A DNA stretch of 64,000 bases from an uncultured Shewanella sp. (GCF_947497935.1 NZ_CANMIO010000008.1:142948-206947); one strand, 5' to 3'; positions 46,577-56,288 are shown, numbered from the stretch's first letter. Program-made: numbers and translations. Notes: generated from the letters alone by a model not told the origin.

Positions 46577-46996
46577 ATGAAAATCTACGTCCACCTACAT
46601 AAAGCCCCTATTCGCGTTATCCGCATCGGAAAACGTCGATTTTGGCTGCGCCTAAAGCGCGACATGTTGGTGTTAAAAGATGCGCTTTCTCAAGAAAAGC
46701 AGGAGACTAAAGATATGTTAGTCGCCTACAAGCGCTATACACGTAGACAAGCTTCAAAAGAAGAGCTGACTCAAGCCAATAAGCAATTTGCAGATCTATT
46801 AAAAGGTCTCGGCTTAGGCATGTTTGCCGTATTACCCTTTGCCCCAATCACCATACCTATCGTGGTCAAACTCGGAAAAATTGTCGGCGTCGATGTTTTG
46901 CCTAGCTCGTTTAATAACATGTCTGAACGTAAAGCCAATATCAGACGACTCTCCAGCGAGGCACGCCTGCAATCGAGCTCAGAACAGATCAAGTAA
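46577..46996 (+). CDS. Possible LETM1-like membrane-associated protein
   Basis: 139 residues. An arginine-rich N-terminus and a charged helical region precede a hydrophobic segment with prolines, LGMFAVLPFAPITIPIVVKL, ending VLPSSF. This pattern recalls the LETM1 core (VPF...LLP...LPSTF). A mitochondrial LETM1 relative in bacteria would be of interest, but the resemblance rests on a short motif and is tentative. No functional context. Confidence 0.55.
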   Translation: MKIYVHLHKAPIRVIRIGKRRFWLRLKRDMLVLKDALSQEKQETKDMLVAYKRYTRRQASKEELTQANKQFADLLKGLGLGMFAVLPFAPITIPIVVKLGKIVGVDVLPSSFNNMSERKANIRRLSSEARLQSSSEQIK

Positions 46997-47181
46997 CCCC
47001 GCTGTTCATCTATTTAGCGACTTTCGCTCTTTAGTAGCCGTAATCTCATAGCTTGAGCCACGCTTTGACGAAGCAAAATATCCCGTTGCCGCCTTTCTCC
47101 TAGCTGCAAGGCCTGATACTCTAAGACCAATCAGTATAAGCCCAAGCTAATCTCATCTTAAATAACAAAAAGAGTCCTTAC

Positions 47182-48549
47182 ATGAGCAACCTTATTACCT
47201 CTGGTGCTTCTGGCATCCCTTTATCCATTTTCAATAGCGGATCATTCAACATCTGGCGCGAACAACAAGCACCACGCATCCAAAACTGGCTTAACACTAC
47301 CCAATATAAAGGCAAAGGCGCGAGCTTAATTCCTAGCGCTGAGGGTGAATTAGAGCAGGTCATTTTTGTCAGCGATAGCGAGGATTCATATTGGCTTTGC
47401 GGTGACTTAGTCAATCAACTGCCTGCTGGTCAATATGAACTTAAAGGCGATGAACAGTTGATAAGAACTGCAGCATTTAGCTGGGGTCTGGGAGCATATC
47501 AGTTCGACCGTTATAAAAAGAGCGAAAAACAACATCCAGTGCTAGTCGTGCCAACTCAGGCTCAGGCCGATGAAGCCAATAAGTTTATTCGCTCAGTATC
47601 ACTGGTGCGCGATCTGGTAAACACTCCTGCTGCCGATATGATGCCACAGCACTTAGGTGACATCATGCTGGCTATGGCGCAAGAGTTTGGCGCAAACATA
47701 ACGCAAATCGTGGGTGATGAACTGCTCGAACAAAACTACCCAACGATTCATATGGTCGGCCGTGCCAGTGAAAACCTGCCACGCTTAATCGATCTCACTT
47801 GGGGTGATGAATCTGCGCCTAAACTAACCCTTGTAGGTAAAGGGGTATGCTTCGATTCTGGCGGACTCGATCTAAAGCCAGGTTCAGGTATGCGCCTTAT
47901 GAAGAAAGATATGGGCGGCGCGGCTCATGTTATCGGTCTAGCTCAACTCATCATGGCTCATAACCTGCCAGTAAGACTGCGTGTACTTGTACCTGCAGTA
48001 GAAAATGCGGTATCGGCAAATGCCTTTAGACCCGGTGACGTGATCACCACTCGTAAAGGCATTACCGTAGAAATTGATAATACCGATGCCGAAGGTCGTT
48101 TAGTCTTGTGTGACGCATTAGCTGAAGCCAACAATGATAAACCTGAACTGGTTATTGATTTCGCCACGCTCACAGGCGCAATGCGCATCGCACTGGGTAC
48201 TGAGCTTCCAGGCTTTTTCAGTAATGATGAAGAAGTTGCAGCAGGGTTTACCGCATCGGGTCTAAAGGTTGACGACCCAGTATGGCGTATGCCTCTACAC
48301 AAGCCTTATATGGCGCTGACTGGCAGCGATATTGCCGATATCGCTAACTGTGCAACCACACCATTTGGTGGTGCAATTACGGCAGCACTTTATTTAGAAG
48401 AATTTGTCGATAAAGATATCAGCTGGAGCCATTTCGACGTCATGGCCTACAATGTGCGCAAATTACCGGGTCGACCAGTAGGCGGTGAAGCCTTTGGTAT
48501 TCGAGCAGTATTCAATTACCTGCAAAATCGTTTTAGTACTTCTGCCTAA
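47182..48549 (+). CDS. M17 leucyl aminopeptidase family protein
   Basis: 455 residues. The C-terminal catalytic domain has KGVCFDSGGLDLKPG, the lysine/Asp pair in MKKDMGGAAH and the family signature NTDAEGRL, so both metal sites look intact. It removes N-terminal residues from peptides in the cytosol. The length and divergent N-domain fit the PepB-like branch rather than PepA. Monocistronic with a terminator. Confidence 0.88.
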   Translation: MSNLITSGASGIPLSIFNSGSFNIWREQQAPRIQNWLNTTQYKGKGASLIPSAEGELEQVIFVSDSEDSYWLCGDLVNQLPAGQYELKGDEQLIRTAAFSWGLGAYQFDRYKKSEKQHPVLVVPTQAQADEANKFIRSVSLVRDLVNTPAADMMPQHLGDIMLAMAQEFGANITQIVGDELLEQNYPTIHMVGRASENLPRLIDLTWGDESAPKLTLVGKGVCFDSGGLDLKPGSGMRLMKKDMGGAAHVIGLAQLIMAHNLPVRLRVLVPAVENAVSANAFRPGDVITTRKGITVEIDNTDAEGRLVLCDALAEANNDKPELVIDFATLTGAMRIALGTELPGFFSNDEEVAAGFTASGLKVDDPVWRMPLHKPYMALTGSDIADIANCATTPFGGAITAALYLEEFVDKDISWSHFDVMAYNVRKLPGRPVGGEAFGIRAVFNYLQNRFSTSA

Positions 48550-48573
48550 ACCTACTTAAAAAATACACTATCT

Positions 48574-48599
48574 AGGCCCGTCTATACGGGCCTTTTTTT
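48574..48599 (+). terminator. Terminator after the M17 aminopeptidase gene
   Basis: The stem AGGCCCG/CGGGCCT with a 6-nt loop and a T run. Confidence 0.88.
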
Positions 48600-48921
48600 A
48601 TTTAGCATTACAAAATTATTCAGGGAATAAAGCCCCCCAGTATTGAAGAATCTCATCGTAGTTGATTGTATTATGGGTCAAGAGGCGCTAAATAATAAAA
48701 TAATACTTAATTTAGTGTTTTATCCATCGTGTAATCAAAGCAATCAAAGTGCCATCAATAGTCTGAAAAAGTTCCCCCTCAAAAATATTATCTAGTTCAC
48801 AATATTAATCAATCGAAGCAACGTCACTGCTGTGATTGCGTATTCAGTCACAATATCCCACTAAAAAATCGATATTATTCAAATCCTAAATCCAATGTTG
48901 GATTATTAACGAGAATAAAAA
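48600..48921. other. Leader region of the porin gene
   Basis: About 320 AT-rich bases with no gene, containing the porin promoter. I did not find a clear Crp, Fnr or OmpR site. Confidence 0.5.
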
Positions 48922-50055
48922 GTGAAAAAGTTAAAGTTATCTATTTTAATTGGTGCGCTACTTGGCGCACCTACGGTTGTAATGGCAGATGAATTCAAAC
49001 CTTCTGTGGATATTGGCGGTGCAGTTAAAGTTAAGTATTTTATTGATGATGCAAATGAATCATCTAAGTCAAATGGCGGCACATTCGCATTTGACGCATT
49101 AGAGCTAGATATCGATAGCCAGATCAGCGAAAACTGGTCAGCAAGTGCAAAGTATGTTTTCAAGAACGATTCAAGCAACCATTTCATCAAGTACGCTTAT
49201 GCGGCTTACGATGGTGTTGAAGATTGGCAGTTCCAAGGTGGTGTGATCAGCAAGCCATTTGGTAACAAGAGCTTTATCTCTCACAACTGGTGGGAAAGCA
49301 TCAACTACTACATGGGCTTTGAAGATGAATACGATCTAGGTGCTAAGGCTGTCTATAATAAAGGCGCTTGGACATCTGAAATCGCCTTCTTCAAGAACAG
49401 CGAATACTCAGCATCTGACACCCGCGGTTATTCTGCCGATACCTTCTCAGGTGTTGTTAACGGCACAGAGTATAACAACGAAGAGACCAACACATTCAAC
49501 ATTCGTCAGTCTTACGTTTTAGATTTTGACAAGTTAACTGTACAACTAGGTGCATCGTTAGAATACGGTCAGTTATATGATACTGTTCACGATGAGAATG
49601 GTACCTCTACAGCTTACGCTTTAAGCTTAGATGCGCAGTACAGCGGCTACCAGCTACAGCTACAGATGGTTGACTACGACTACGACCAGTACGATAGCGA
49701 AGGCAAGAACGGCCTATACGCGATGAAGATGGGTGGCGGCGCATATGAAGTTGCAGCTAAAGGTCAAATCTATGCAGCTAACATCGCTAAAGCTATGGCC
49801 TATGACTGGGGTACAGTGACTCTGTACAACGATTACAGCCACTTGACCCCTGATACTGATGTTAACGCTAACCTAAATGACTCTGTTATCAACACTACGG
49901 GTATGAGCATTGCGGTATCTGATTTCTACATCTTCGTAGACCACATCTACGGTAAGAACGCGGTATGGATTGGCGGTCAGCAAGGTCTAGGTATCGAAAA
50001 CCAAGATGATGATTTCTACTCGCTATTCAACGTTAGTGTAGCTTACTACTTCTAA
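48922..50055 (+). CDS. Outer-membrane porin-like protein
   Basis: 377 residues from a GTG at 48922, with GAGAATA upstream. A signal peptide (1-22, cleavage VMA-DEF) is followed by alternating beta-strands rich in Tyr, Asp and Gly and a C-terminal aromatic residue (VAYYF), typical of outer-membrane barrels. It resembles putative porins of Shewanella. Substrate unknown. It is monocistronic and likely well expressed, given its leader and terminator. Confidence 0.82.
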   Translation: MKKLKLSILIGALLGAPTVVMADEFKPSVDIGGAVKVKYFIDDANESSKSNGGTFAFDALELDIDSQISENWSASAKYVFKNDSSNHFIKYAYAAYDGVEDWQFQGGVISKPFGNKSFISHNWWESINYYMGFEDEYDLGAKAVYNKGAWTSEIAFFKNSEYSASDTRGYSADTFSGVVNGTEYNNEETNTFNIRQSYVLDFDKLTVQLGASLEYGQLYDTVHDENGTSTAYALSLDAQYSGYQLQLQMVDYDYDQYDSEGKNGLYAMKMGGGAYEVAAKGQIYAANIAKAMAYDWGTVTLYNDYSHLTPDTDVNANLNDSVINTTGMSIAVSDFYIFVDHIYGKNAVWIGGQQGLGIENQDDDFYSLFNVSVAYYF

Positions 50056-50143
50056 TCTTGATGAACCGGCGACTTAGTTTGTGAGTCGCCCCCCCAAGAT
50101 AGATATCGATCTCCACCTCCCTTAACTATCTTAAGGGCAAATA

Positions 50144-50171
50144 AAAAAGGCCTGTTTATATAGGCCTTTTT
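50144..50171 (+). terminator. Terminator after the porin gene
   Basis: The 10-bp stem AAAAAGGCCT/AGGCCTTTTT with an 8-nt loop. Confidence 0.85.
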
Positions 50172-50261
50172 ACTATCAAATTTACTGTCTAATTTGGTGC
50201 TGTTCCGCTACCCTTTTATTTACCCACTTCATCAAATACCAATCAGTATAAGGTCACAAAT

Positions 50262-50585
50262 ATGCTGAGTTGCAACCAACATGATTACATAGAGCTGGTG
50301 TGTACTTTTCATTACCCTATCAAACTCACTATGAAAAATGCTGACTCGATTAGCGGCGTGGCGCTGGATACATGCAGAAATACACAAAAACAGCACTGTA
50401 TAAAACTAGAGTGCAAAAAACAGAACGGTATAAAAGAGCTCTGCCTAAAAGGGAGCGACAGCGAAAGGAGCTCCAAAAGTCAGCTCATGGGTGATACCGA
50501 ACACCTGCTAGTCGTACTCGATGATATTGCCAGTATGCTGGTCTGTGTTGATAATCCTCACCTAGATCGCATCGATTTTGATTAA
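50262..50585 (+). CDS. Rof-like (YaeO family) Rho-binding protein
   Basis: 107 residues. LSCNQHDYIELVCTFHYPI matches the N-terminal strand of Rof, and VVLDDIASMLVC its last strand. E. coli Rof (84 residues) binds Rho and blocks termination. Compared with it this protein carries an extra charged loop of about 20 residues in the middle. AAGGTC precedes the ATG at 50262. Activity on Rho is inferred from the family only. Confidence 0.72.
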   Translation: MLSCNQHDYIELVCTFHYPIKLTMKNADSISGVALDTCRNTQKQHCIKLECKKQNGIKELCLKGSDSERSSKSQLMGDTEHLLVVLDDIASMLVCVDNPHLDRIDFD

Positions 50586-50763
50586 CTCCCAATAGGTAAA
50601 ACTTTGTCTTTCCCTAAAGGCCCCACTACTCTATGCTGTTGGCAAATAAACTAATTAATTTGATTAGTTAACTATTGCTAACTTGTTGCGATTAGCCTCA
50701 ATCACTTTTCGCCGCTAATCGTTTTTTGGATTAACTAAATCACCTAACAACTGGATGTTAACT

Positions 50764-51210
50764 ATGAAACTCGCTGTCATTCCTTTTCTCGCAATCCTCA
50801 GCTTTTCAACCAATACTTTTGCAGAGCAAAGCTCCGCCGAAACCGCCTCAGAAGAGAGTGTGAAGCAACTAATGCACAAGACAGGAGCGGGTGAGCTAGG
50901 GATCCAAGCCATGAATCAGATGCTTCCAGCCTTGAAAAATATCATCCCCGATGCCCCTGAAGCCTTTTGGACCGACTATTTGGCGGAGTTTAATCCTGAA
51001 GACTTAGTTGAAATGACTGTACCTATTTACCAGAAATACCTAACAGAGGAAGAAGTCCAAGCGCTGAATGACTTCTATGATACTCCTGCGGGTAAAAAGC
51101 TTATCAAGGTACAGCCTCTTATCATGCAAGAGTCAATGATGGCTGGTCAACAATGGGGCCAAGCCGTAGCGCAAGATGTGATGACGAAGTACCAGATGCA
51201 GAATCAATAG
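50764..51210 (+). CDS. Periplasmic DUF2059 protein
   Basis: 148 residues from the ATG at 50764 (GGA 8 bases upstream); the ATG at 50755 is an alternative. A signal peptide (1-20) is followed by the helical DUF2059 domain with YLTEEEVQALNDFYDTPAGK and the terminal amphipathic helix. Role unknown. Confidence 0.82.
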   Translation: MKLAVIPFLAILSFSTNTFAEQSSAETASEESVKQLMHKTGAGELGIQAMNQMLPALKNIIPDAPEAFWTDYLAEFNPEDLVEMTVPIYQKYLTEEEVQALNDFYDTPAGKKLIKVQPLIMQESMMAGQQWGQAVAQDVMTKYQMQNQ

Positions 51211-51256
51211 ATTAATTGCCTCTGTCCCCAAAAGACTTCCCCCAATAAATAAACAA

Positions 51257-51287
51257 TAAAAAAAGAGCAGCTTAGCTGCTCTTTTTT
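51257..51287. terminator. Bidirectional terminator
   Basis: The long near-perfect stem AAAAGAGCAGC/GCTGCTCTTTT with a 3-nt loop lies between two convergent genes. Confidence 0.88.
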
Positions 51288-51335
51288 GTTACGTTACTCG
51301 CATAAGGTCACTATCAAATGACTATCGAAGCCCAA

Positions 51336-52547
51336 TTATAGGCTAATGAAAATGCCAGCTAATGCGGCACTCATCAAGTTTGCAAGGGTCGCAGCGAGTA
51401 CCGCTTTTAAGCCAAGGTTTGCCACTTCACTGCGACGTTCTGGCGCCATCACACCGATACTCCCCAACTGAATAGCAATCGAACCTATGTTAGCAAAGCC
51501 ACACAGTGCGAAGGTAATAATCACCTGAGAATGCATCGAAAGCTGCTCCTTCACTTCGGTGAAATCCATAAAGGCCACGAACTCGTTAAGAATTAACTTT
51601 TGACCGATAAAGCTACCCGCCTGCATCATCTCATTAACTGGCACACCAATTAAAAATGCCACCGGAGCAAAGATATAACCCAGCAAGCTTTGCATGGTCA
51701 CGCCTTCAAGGTTAAACCAAGTGCCCACTTGCTCAAGACCAGCATTAAACATGGCAATCACACTAATAAAGGCTAGCAGCATGGTACCGATAGCCACCGC
51801 CACACGCATACCATTCATCGCACCTGAGGCAAGTGCATCAATCACGTTACCGTGTTCACTCTGACTCATATCGACGCTTTGTTGCGATTCAGGCGAGCCC
51901 GTTTCAGGTACCAATAGTTTCGCCATCATCAAGCTACCAGGAGCTGCCATAAAGCTTGCCGCAATCAGGTATTTAAGCTCGACGCCCAAACCGGCATAAC
52001 CACCTAATACACTGCCAGCCACCGACGCCATACCGCCGGTCATCACGGCAAATAGCTCAGAGCGGGTCATCTTAGGTAAGAATGGTTTAACCAGCAGAGG
52101 CGATTCACCTTGGCTTAAAAAGATATTACCAGTGGTTACCAATGATTCGGCGCGGCTGATGCCAAGTACTCTCTGTAAGCCACCGCCGATGATTTTTATC
52201 ACCCACTGCATGATGCCAAAGTAATACAGCATAGAGATTAAGGCGCTGATAAAGATAACCAGAGGAAGTACACGGATAGCAAACACAAAGCTGTTGGTGG
52301 CAAGATCACCAAAAAGGAAATTAATCCCCTCATCGGCAAAACCTAATACCGAGGCAACCCCCTGACTCACTGAACCTAGAATGTTTTGCCCCATAGGCAC
52401 GTATAAGACTAAGGCGGCTAACGCTGCTTGCAAGGCAAAAGCCCCAAGCACTGTACGCCACTTAATCGCGTGGCGGTTTTCAGAAAAAATCCAACCACAA
52501 AGAATCAAAAACGAAATACCGACTAAGCTAATCAACAACGACATCAT
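51336..52547 (-). CDS. nupC: Concentrative nucleoside transporter (NupC/CNT family)
   Basis: 403 residues; a hydrophobic protein with the CNT core motifs GQGESPLLVKPFLPKMT and AGSVLGGYAGLGV, and FALCGFANIGSIAIQLG near the C-terminus. It imports nucleosides with protons or sodium. GGGATAA overlaps two possible ATGs at 52547 and 52544. Monocistronic. With the BMP-type protein at 9775-10788 this is the second gene pointing to nucleoside use. Confidence 0.9.
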   Translation of the reverse strand: MMSLLISLVGISFLILCGWIFSENRHAIKWRTVLGAFALQAALAALVLYVPMGQNILGSVSQGVASVLGFADEGINFLFGDLATNSFVFAIRVLPLVIFISALISMLYYFGIMQWVIKIIGGGLQRVLGISRAESLVTTGNIFLSQGESPLLVKPFLPKMTRSELFAVMTGGMASVAGSVLGGYAGLGVELKYLIAASFMAAPGSLMMAKLLVPETGSPESQQSVDMSQSEHGNVIDALASGAMNGMRVAVAIGTMLLAFISVIAMFNAGLEQVGTWFNLEGVTMQSLLGYIFAPVAFLIGVPVNEMMQAGSFIGQKLILNEFVAFMDFTEVKEQLSMHSQVIITFALCGFANIGSIAIQLGSIGVMAPERRSEVANLGLKAVLAATLANLMSAALAGIFISL

Positions 52548-53122
52548 TTATCCCAAATTGAGCTAAAAAAGACGTAGGCCATAGATGTTCACAATCAGTG
52601 TATTGGATGGGGAAGTGCTTTAAATAAAGCGACATTTGACGTCGATTAGCGGGCGAGGAATATTCAAGCCTTTTAACATCGAGCGATTTGAGTGTCCGGC
52701 CATTGATACAAGAATGAAACACCTAAAACTTACAAAAGTTTTGCCGGTCCAACTCCGTGGGTTGATCACTTGTCCATGTAGCGGCTTGCATTAAGGTGGC
52801 GATGAACGAGACGTTCTAGCCGGAAAGTGATTATACGAACCAAGACTAAGATTAAAAGTCGTTAATCTAATTTAGTTACAGAATGTGCTACCGAAGTGAT
52901 CCCAAACCCAGATAGTGCGACCAAGATCACGTAAGTTAGCAACAAAAGCGTTTTATAAAAGTAAGCAGTAAAAATGCAGCCCTCTCAAGATACTATTAAT
53001 AGTGGCTATTTCTAGAGTATGCATAAACACAACCGAATGCTACGGCATCAGGCTGTGCTTAGAATATTCAGTCATGAGGAGCAAGAAGATATTGTGAAAA
53101 AACAGTTATAGCACACTCAAAG
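52548..53122. other. Intergenic region upstream of nupC, unexplained GC-richer segment
   Basis: 575 bases. At 52735-52830 a GC-richer stretch with potential pairing stands out from AT-rich surroundings, but it is no tRNA and no known riboswitch to me. A 30-codon open frame (53019-53111, starting MHKHNRMLRHQ) has no ribosome site and is listed as a finding only. Confidence 0.4.
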
Positions 53123-54058
53123 CTAACTTATCGGTGACTCAAAACCTTCAGGCTTTAACGCCACTAACGAACACTTAATCGACTGTAATATGTTCTCTGC
53201 CGTGTTACCAATAACCAAGCCGGGAATACCTGTCCTTGCCAGAGTTCCCATCACTAAAATATCGATTCCACTCTCATTTACAAACTCTGGGATTTGAGCA
53301 TCTGCAGCTCCTTGTAGATGGTGAATAATAATTTCACCACCAATGCCGGATTGCTCAATAAGGCTGTCTAATGCTTCGCGGTGACGCACCCTTGAGGATT
53401 CGAGTTCTGCTGTAAGTTGTTCTTGGTCAATTTTAATCCAGAGAGTGTTTCTTAGATAACTTTCGAGTTGATACTCCCAGCAAGATAAAATATGTAGGCG
53501 ATAGTCACATCTGTTAGCAATATCACGGGCTAACTGCAGCATTTTAAGTGAGAGTGCATTTTCTTCGAGACTTGTACTAATAGGATCAATCGCGACGGCA
53601 ACCTGACGTTTGTCCAAGGGTTGATGAACTAAACGGTTAAGCCAAACAGGACATGGACATTTGCGAAGCAATGTCATATCGATGGCCTTGAAGCCTTCGC
53701 CAGTTTCAGCTAGAGGTTCGGCATCTTTGATCAACAGATCATGCTTATACTTTAAGATATTTTTTATGATATTAACCGCAGGTTTTTCGCCGCTTAATAC
53801 TTCTAAGGGTAAGGGAACATCCGCTTCCGCAATATGATTTTGCAGCCGACTTTTGTCTATTTGCTGATTAACTGTTTGTCGCAGGGCATTTTCATAGGTA
53901 TCTTGATATTCAATGAGTTTGGGTGAAAGTGCTGGGCAAACGATCAAACCTTGCACCTGGGCATCATTGGTCTGGGAGAGCCGTAGAGCTTGTCCAATAG
54001 AGTCACTGTCACTAGGCAATCCTTGACTCACAAATAAGATTTTCTTGAAAACTTTCAT
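53123..54058 (-). CDS. Tandem universal stress protein (UspE-like)
   Basis: 311 residues from the ATG at 54058, fixed by GGAGG. It has two Usp domains; the second keeps the ATP-binding-like GTLARTGIPGLVIGNTAENIL near the C-terminus. Tandem proteins of this type are linked to oxidative stress and motility in E. coli. Monocistronic. Confidence 0.85.
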   Translation of the reverse strand: MKVFKKILFVSQGLPSDSDSIGQALRLSQTNDAQVQGLIVCPALSPKLIEYQDTYENALRQTVNQQIDKSRLQNHIAEADVPLPLEVLSGEKPAVNIIKNILKYKHDLLIKDAEPLAETGEGFKAIDMTLLRKCPCPVWLNRLVHQPLDKRQVAVAIDPISTSLEENALSLKMLQLARDIANRCDYRLHILSCWEYQLESYLRNTLWIKIDQEQLTAELESSRVRHREALDSLIEQSGIGGEIIIHHLQGAADAQIPEFVNESGIDILVMGTLARTGIPGLVIGNTAENILQSIKCSLVALKPEGFESPIS

Positions 54059-54731
54059 GTCTACCTCCGTGATGTAGAGCACCTTGAGGGCCGCCGTTAA
54101 GTGCTAAATTAAATTTTAAAATGCCTCGTTTGCTTCATCACTTACCGACTAATAACACAGCTAAACGCAACAGATCCTTTCAAGTATTGTTCTACACAGT
54201 AAAATTTGCCAATGGATAGCGTTAAATAAGAAGTGAAAGATAAGGCTAAGTGAGCTAAGCAATATTAGCTCATTACTGAATAGGGCTTATATACTGGTCC
54301 AGATGCTTAATAATTAATATAAAGTCGCCAAAAATACACTTGGCATGCTAACGACTTTGTCAGCCTCAAAGCTTGCGATTAGAGCCAAAGAGTGGAAATT
54401 TGTCCCCTCCACCACTTTGGTAAGTGAATAGGTATTCTTTTACTTATTATTCCAGTTCTTTTTTGCTTTCTCTCAAGCAAGATCCCAGAAAATATTCAAA
54501 CAACATAAACAAATATAGATTCAAGGGCACCAACACTTGAGCGTTCTACTATAGCTATAGCACCGAATACAAAAACTAGGCCCATAACAAATTGACCTTT
54601 TGCAGAGTACCCTGTCCGCAAAGAAGGCTTAATTTTGTTCTTATAATGCAAATATGACATTACAAAGGATGGATTTACACGGCTGCTAATCCTTTTCCTT
54701 ATTAGCAGCTAGTTGCTCATTACAAAATCAA
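54059..54731. other. Non-coding region left of the VOC relic
   Basis: About 670 AT-rich bases. An imperfect inverted repeat (CCAAAGAGTGG and CCACCACTTTGG, about 54389-54420) is the only structure seen. Confidence 0.4.
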
Positions 54732-54975
54732 TTACTCGTAATCAGAGGCATTAGTTTCTTCATAAGTATGAGAGTACAGCTCAAACAAGTTACCAAATGG
54801 ATCCCCTAGATAAACTATTTTTGCTTGTAGCTTCTCGTCTTCAAGGTGATAACGCATAAAATCCATACGTGCTTTGCCAGCAAACTCTTCAGTGCGCTTA
54901 ATTACGCCTTCAAAAAGCGTCTGTTTGCCCCGAAAAGTGCAAGATTTTGGAGCATATATATTCCTACGATATTCT
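54732..54975 (-). pseudogene. Decayed VOC-family gene, 3' part
   Basis: The minus strand still encodes VYLGDPFGNLFELYSHTYE near the C-terminus, nearly the same as the intact VOC protein at 3536-4021, including its acidic tail. Upstream of about residue 100 the alignment breaks through a frameshift and substitutions, and the first 60 or so residues are missing. There is no start or ribosome site. A non-functional paralogue. Confidence 0.85.
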
Positions 54976-55212
54976 ACAGGCTTTCTAGTTACTCCGAAGT
55001 TTTGAGCCTAATTTGAGCTTAGCTCCATACTTACCGATCATTTTAATTGAGCTGCCAGAAAAGACAATTTACAGATGTTTCGTATTTAATTCAGTTTTAT
55101 ACACTCATAAACAAGAGAGCTAAGATTGCTCATAATTTACTGAGGATTGAACAGTCTTCATAATTTGACTATAATTATGAACCATAACACTATATGAGCC
55201 ATAAAGGGGAAC
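54976..55212. other. Non-coding region before the recombinase-like gene
   Basis: AT-rich, no gene. It should hold the promoter of the recombinase-like gene. Confidence 0.4.
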
Positions 55213-55857
55213 ATTATAAAGACTTACCTTTACAGTCGTTATTCCCCCAAGAATAAAGCATATCAAGGACAACTAGCAGCGATGACATCGTTAGCTCCTG
55301 AGGCTGATCATTTTCAAGATAAAGTGCGTGGTGACATTGCTCCAATGCAACGAACTGCGTTTAAGCAATTATTTAATTCTCTAAAACCGGGGGATACAGT
55401 GATCATCTGGTGGCTAACTGATTTTGGTCAAGATTTCAGTATTACGTTACAGGTCATCAACAGTTTGTTGGAAATAGGGGTGATATTGCAGACTGCCTGT
55501 GAGCCACTGAAATTCGAAGCCGGCTCTACTCATAGCCATGCTTTAATGTCTCTCATATCGGGTTACGGAAAAGTACAAACCCAACATCGCCTTTTCGCTG
55601 CTGAGCAAGGAAGAAAAGCACTCAAAGAAGACCCTAAGCAGTGGAAGCAAAGATTCAGCGGTAGACCAGCAAATAGAGAGAAACATCAGCAGATCGCCAC
55701 TCTACTACTTGAGGGGCAGACTCTACAGAGTGTTGCGGAGCAATGCGGTGTAAGTTTGTCTACCGTAAAACGGGTCAAAGCCAAATTGGGAACATTTGAC
55801 GATGAAGGCAGCTTGAGACGCAGAGGAAAAGTAAACTCAACGCCGAATGATGCATAG
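55213..55857 (+). CDS. Serine-recombinase-like protein with degenerate active site
   Basis: About 214 residues. The first ATG is at 55282, but the frame upstream encodes YLYSRYSPKNKAYQGQ, which fits the resolvase N-terminus with its Arg and Ser (R8, S10), so translation probably begins at an ATT (55213) or ATA (55216) after AGGGGA. The resolvase motif DRLGR (gamma-delta 67-71) reads TDFGQ here, so both arginines of that motif are lost. An intact C-terminal helix-turn-helix follows (TLQSVAEQCGVSLSTVKRVKA). DNA binding is likely; recombination is doubtful. A regulator derived from a resolvase is one option. It overlaps or abuts the truncated transporter gene. Confidence 0.7.
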   Translation: MIKTYLYSRYSPKNKAYQGQLAAMTSLAPEADHFQDKVRGDIAPMQRTAFKQLFNSLKPGDTVIIWWLTDFGQDFSITLQVINSLLEIGVILQTACEPLKFEAGSTHSHALMSLISGYGKVQTQHRLFAAEQGRKALKEDPKQWKQRFSGRPANREKHQQIATLLLEGQTLQSVAEQCGVSLSTVKRVKAKLGTFDDEGSLRRRGKVNSTPNDA

Positions 55858-55867
55858 CGAGCACACA

Positions 55868-56287
55868 ATGAATTTTAGAGCCATTTTACTAGCATGCTTG
55901 ATTATCAGTGTCGGGCAACTGAGCATGGGATTAGTATTCCCATCACTCCCCTGGATAGCCAAAGACTTTGCGGTTTCCCACGAACAAGTTCAAATATTGG
56001 TCAGTATTTACTTACTCGGATTTGGCCCATCCCAGTTTATCTATGGCCCGATCTCTGATGCGCTTGGGCGCAAAAAAGTATTGCTGATTGGTCTTATTAT
56101 CGCCATGTTGGGCCTGCTGATGATCATTTTTCTCAGCCATTCATTTACTGGTATGGTGATAGGCCGCTTTCTTCAAGGTTTAGGTACGGGATGTTGTGCG
56201 GTGCTGGCACGAGCCTCCCCGCTGACTATCATCAGGAGCTTTTTGCCATGCGCTGAATGTAAAGGAAGCCCTTGTTTTAAAGGATAA
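55868..56287 (+). pseudogene. Truncated Bcr/CflA-type MFS drug exporter
   Basis: 139 residues from the ATG at 55868 (an in-frame ATG at 55847 overlaps the previous stop). The first four helices of the major facilitator are intact: SVGQLSMGLVFPSLPWIA, the motif GPISDALGRKKVLL and GRFLQGLGTGCCAVLARAS. After that family sequence stops at about 56215; some 23 unrelated residues end at a TAA, while the family runs to about 400 residues. Three short repeats begin just past the stop. Non-functional as a transporter. Confidence 0.85.
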
Positions 56288-56288
56288 C

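Noticed and set aside
48826..48856. TGTGA...TCACA near the porin leader as a Crp site
   Set aside because: The half-sites are 12 bases apart instead of 6.
52528..52722. 64-codon minus-strand frame overlapping the nupC start
   Set aside because: Overlaps nupC out of frame and lacks a ribosome site.
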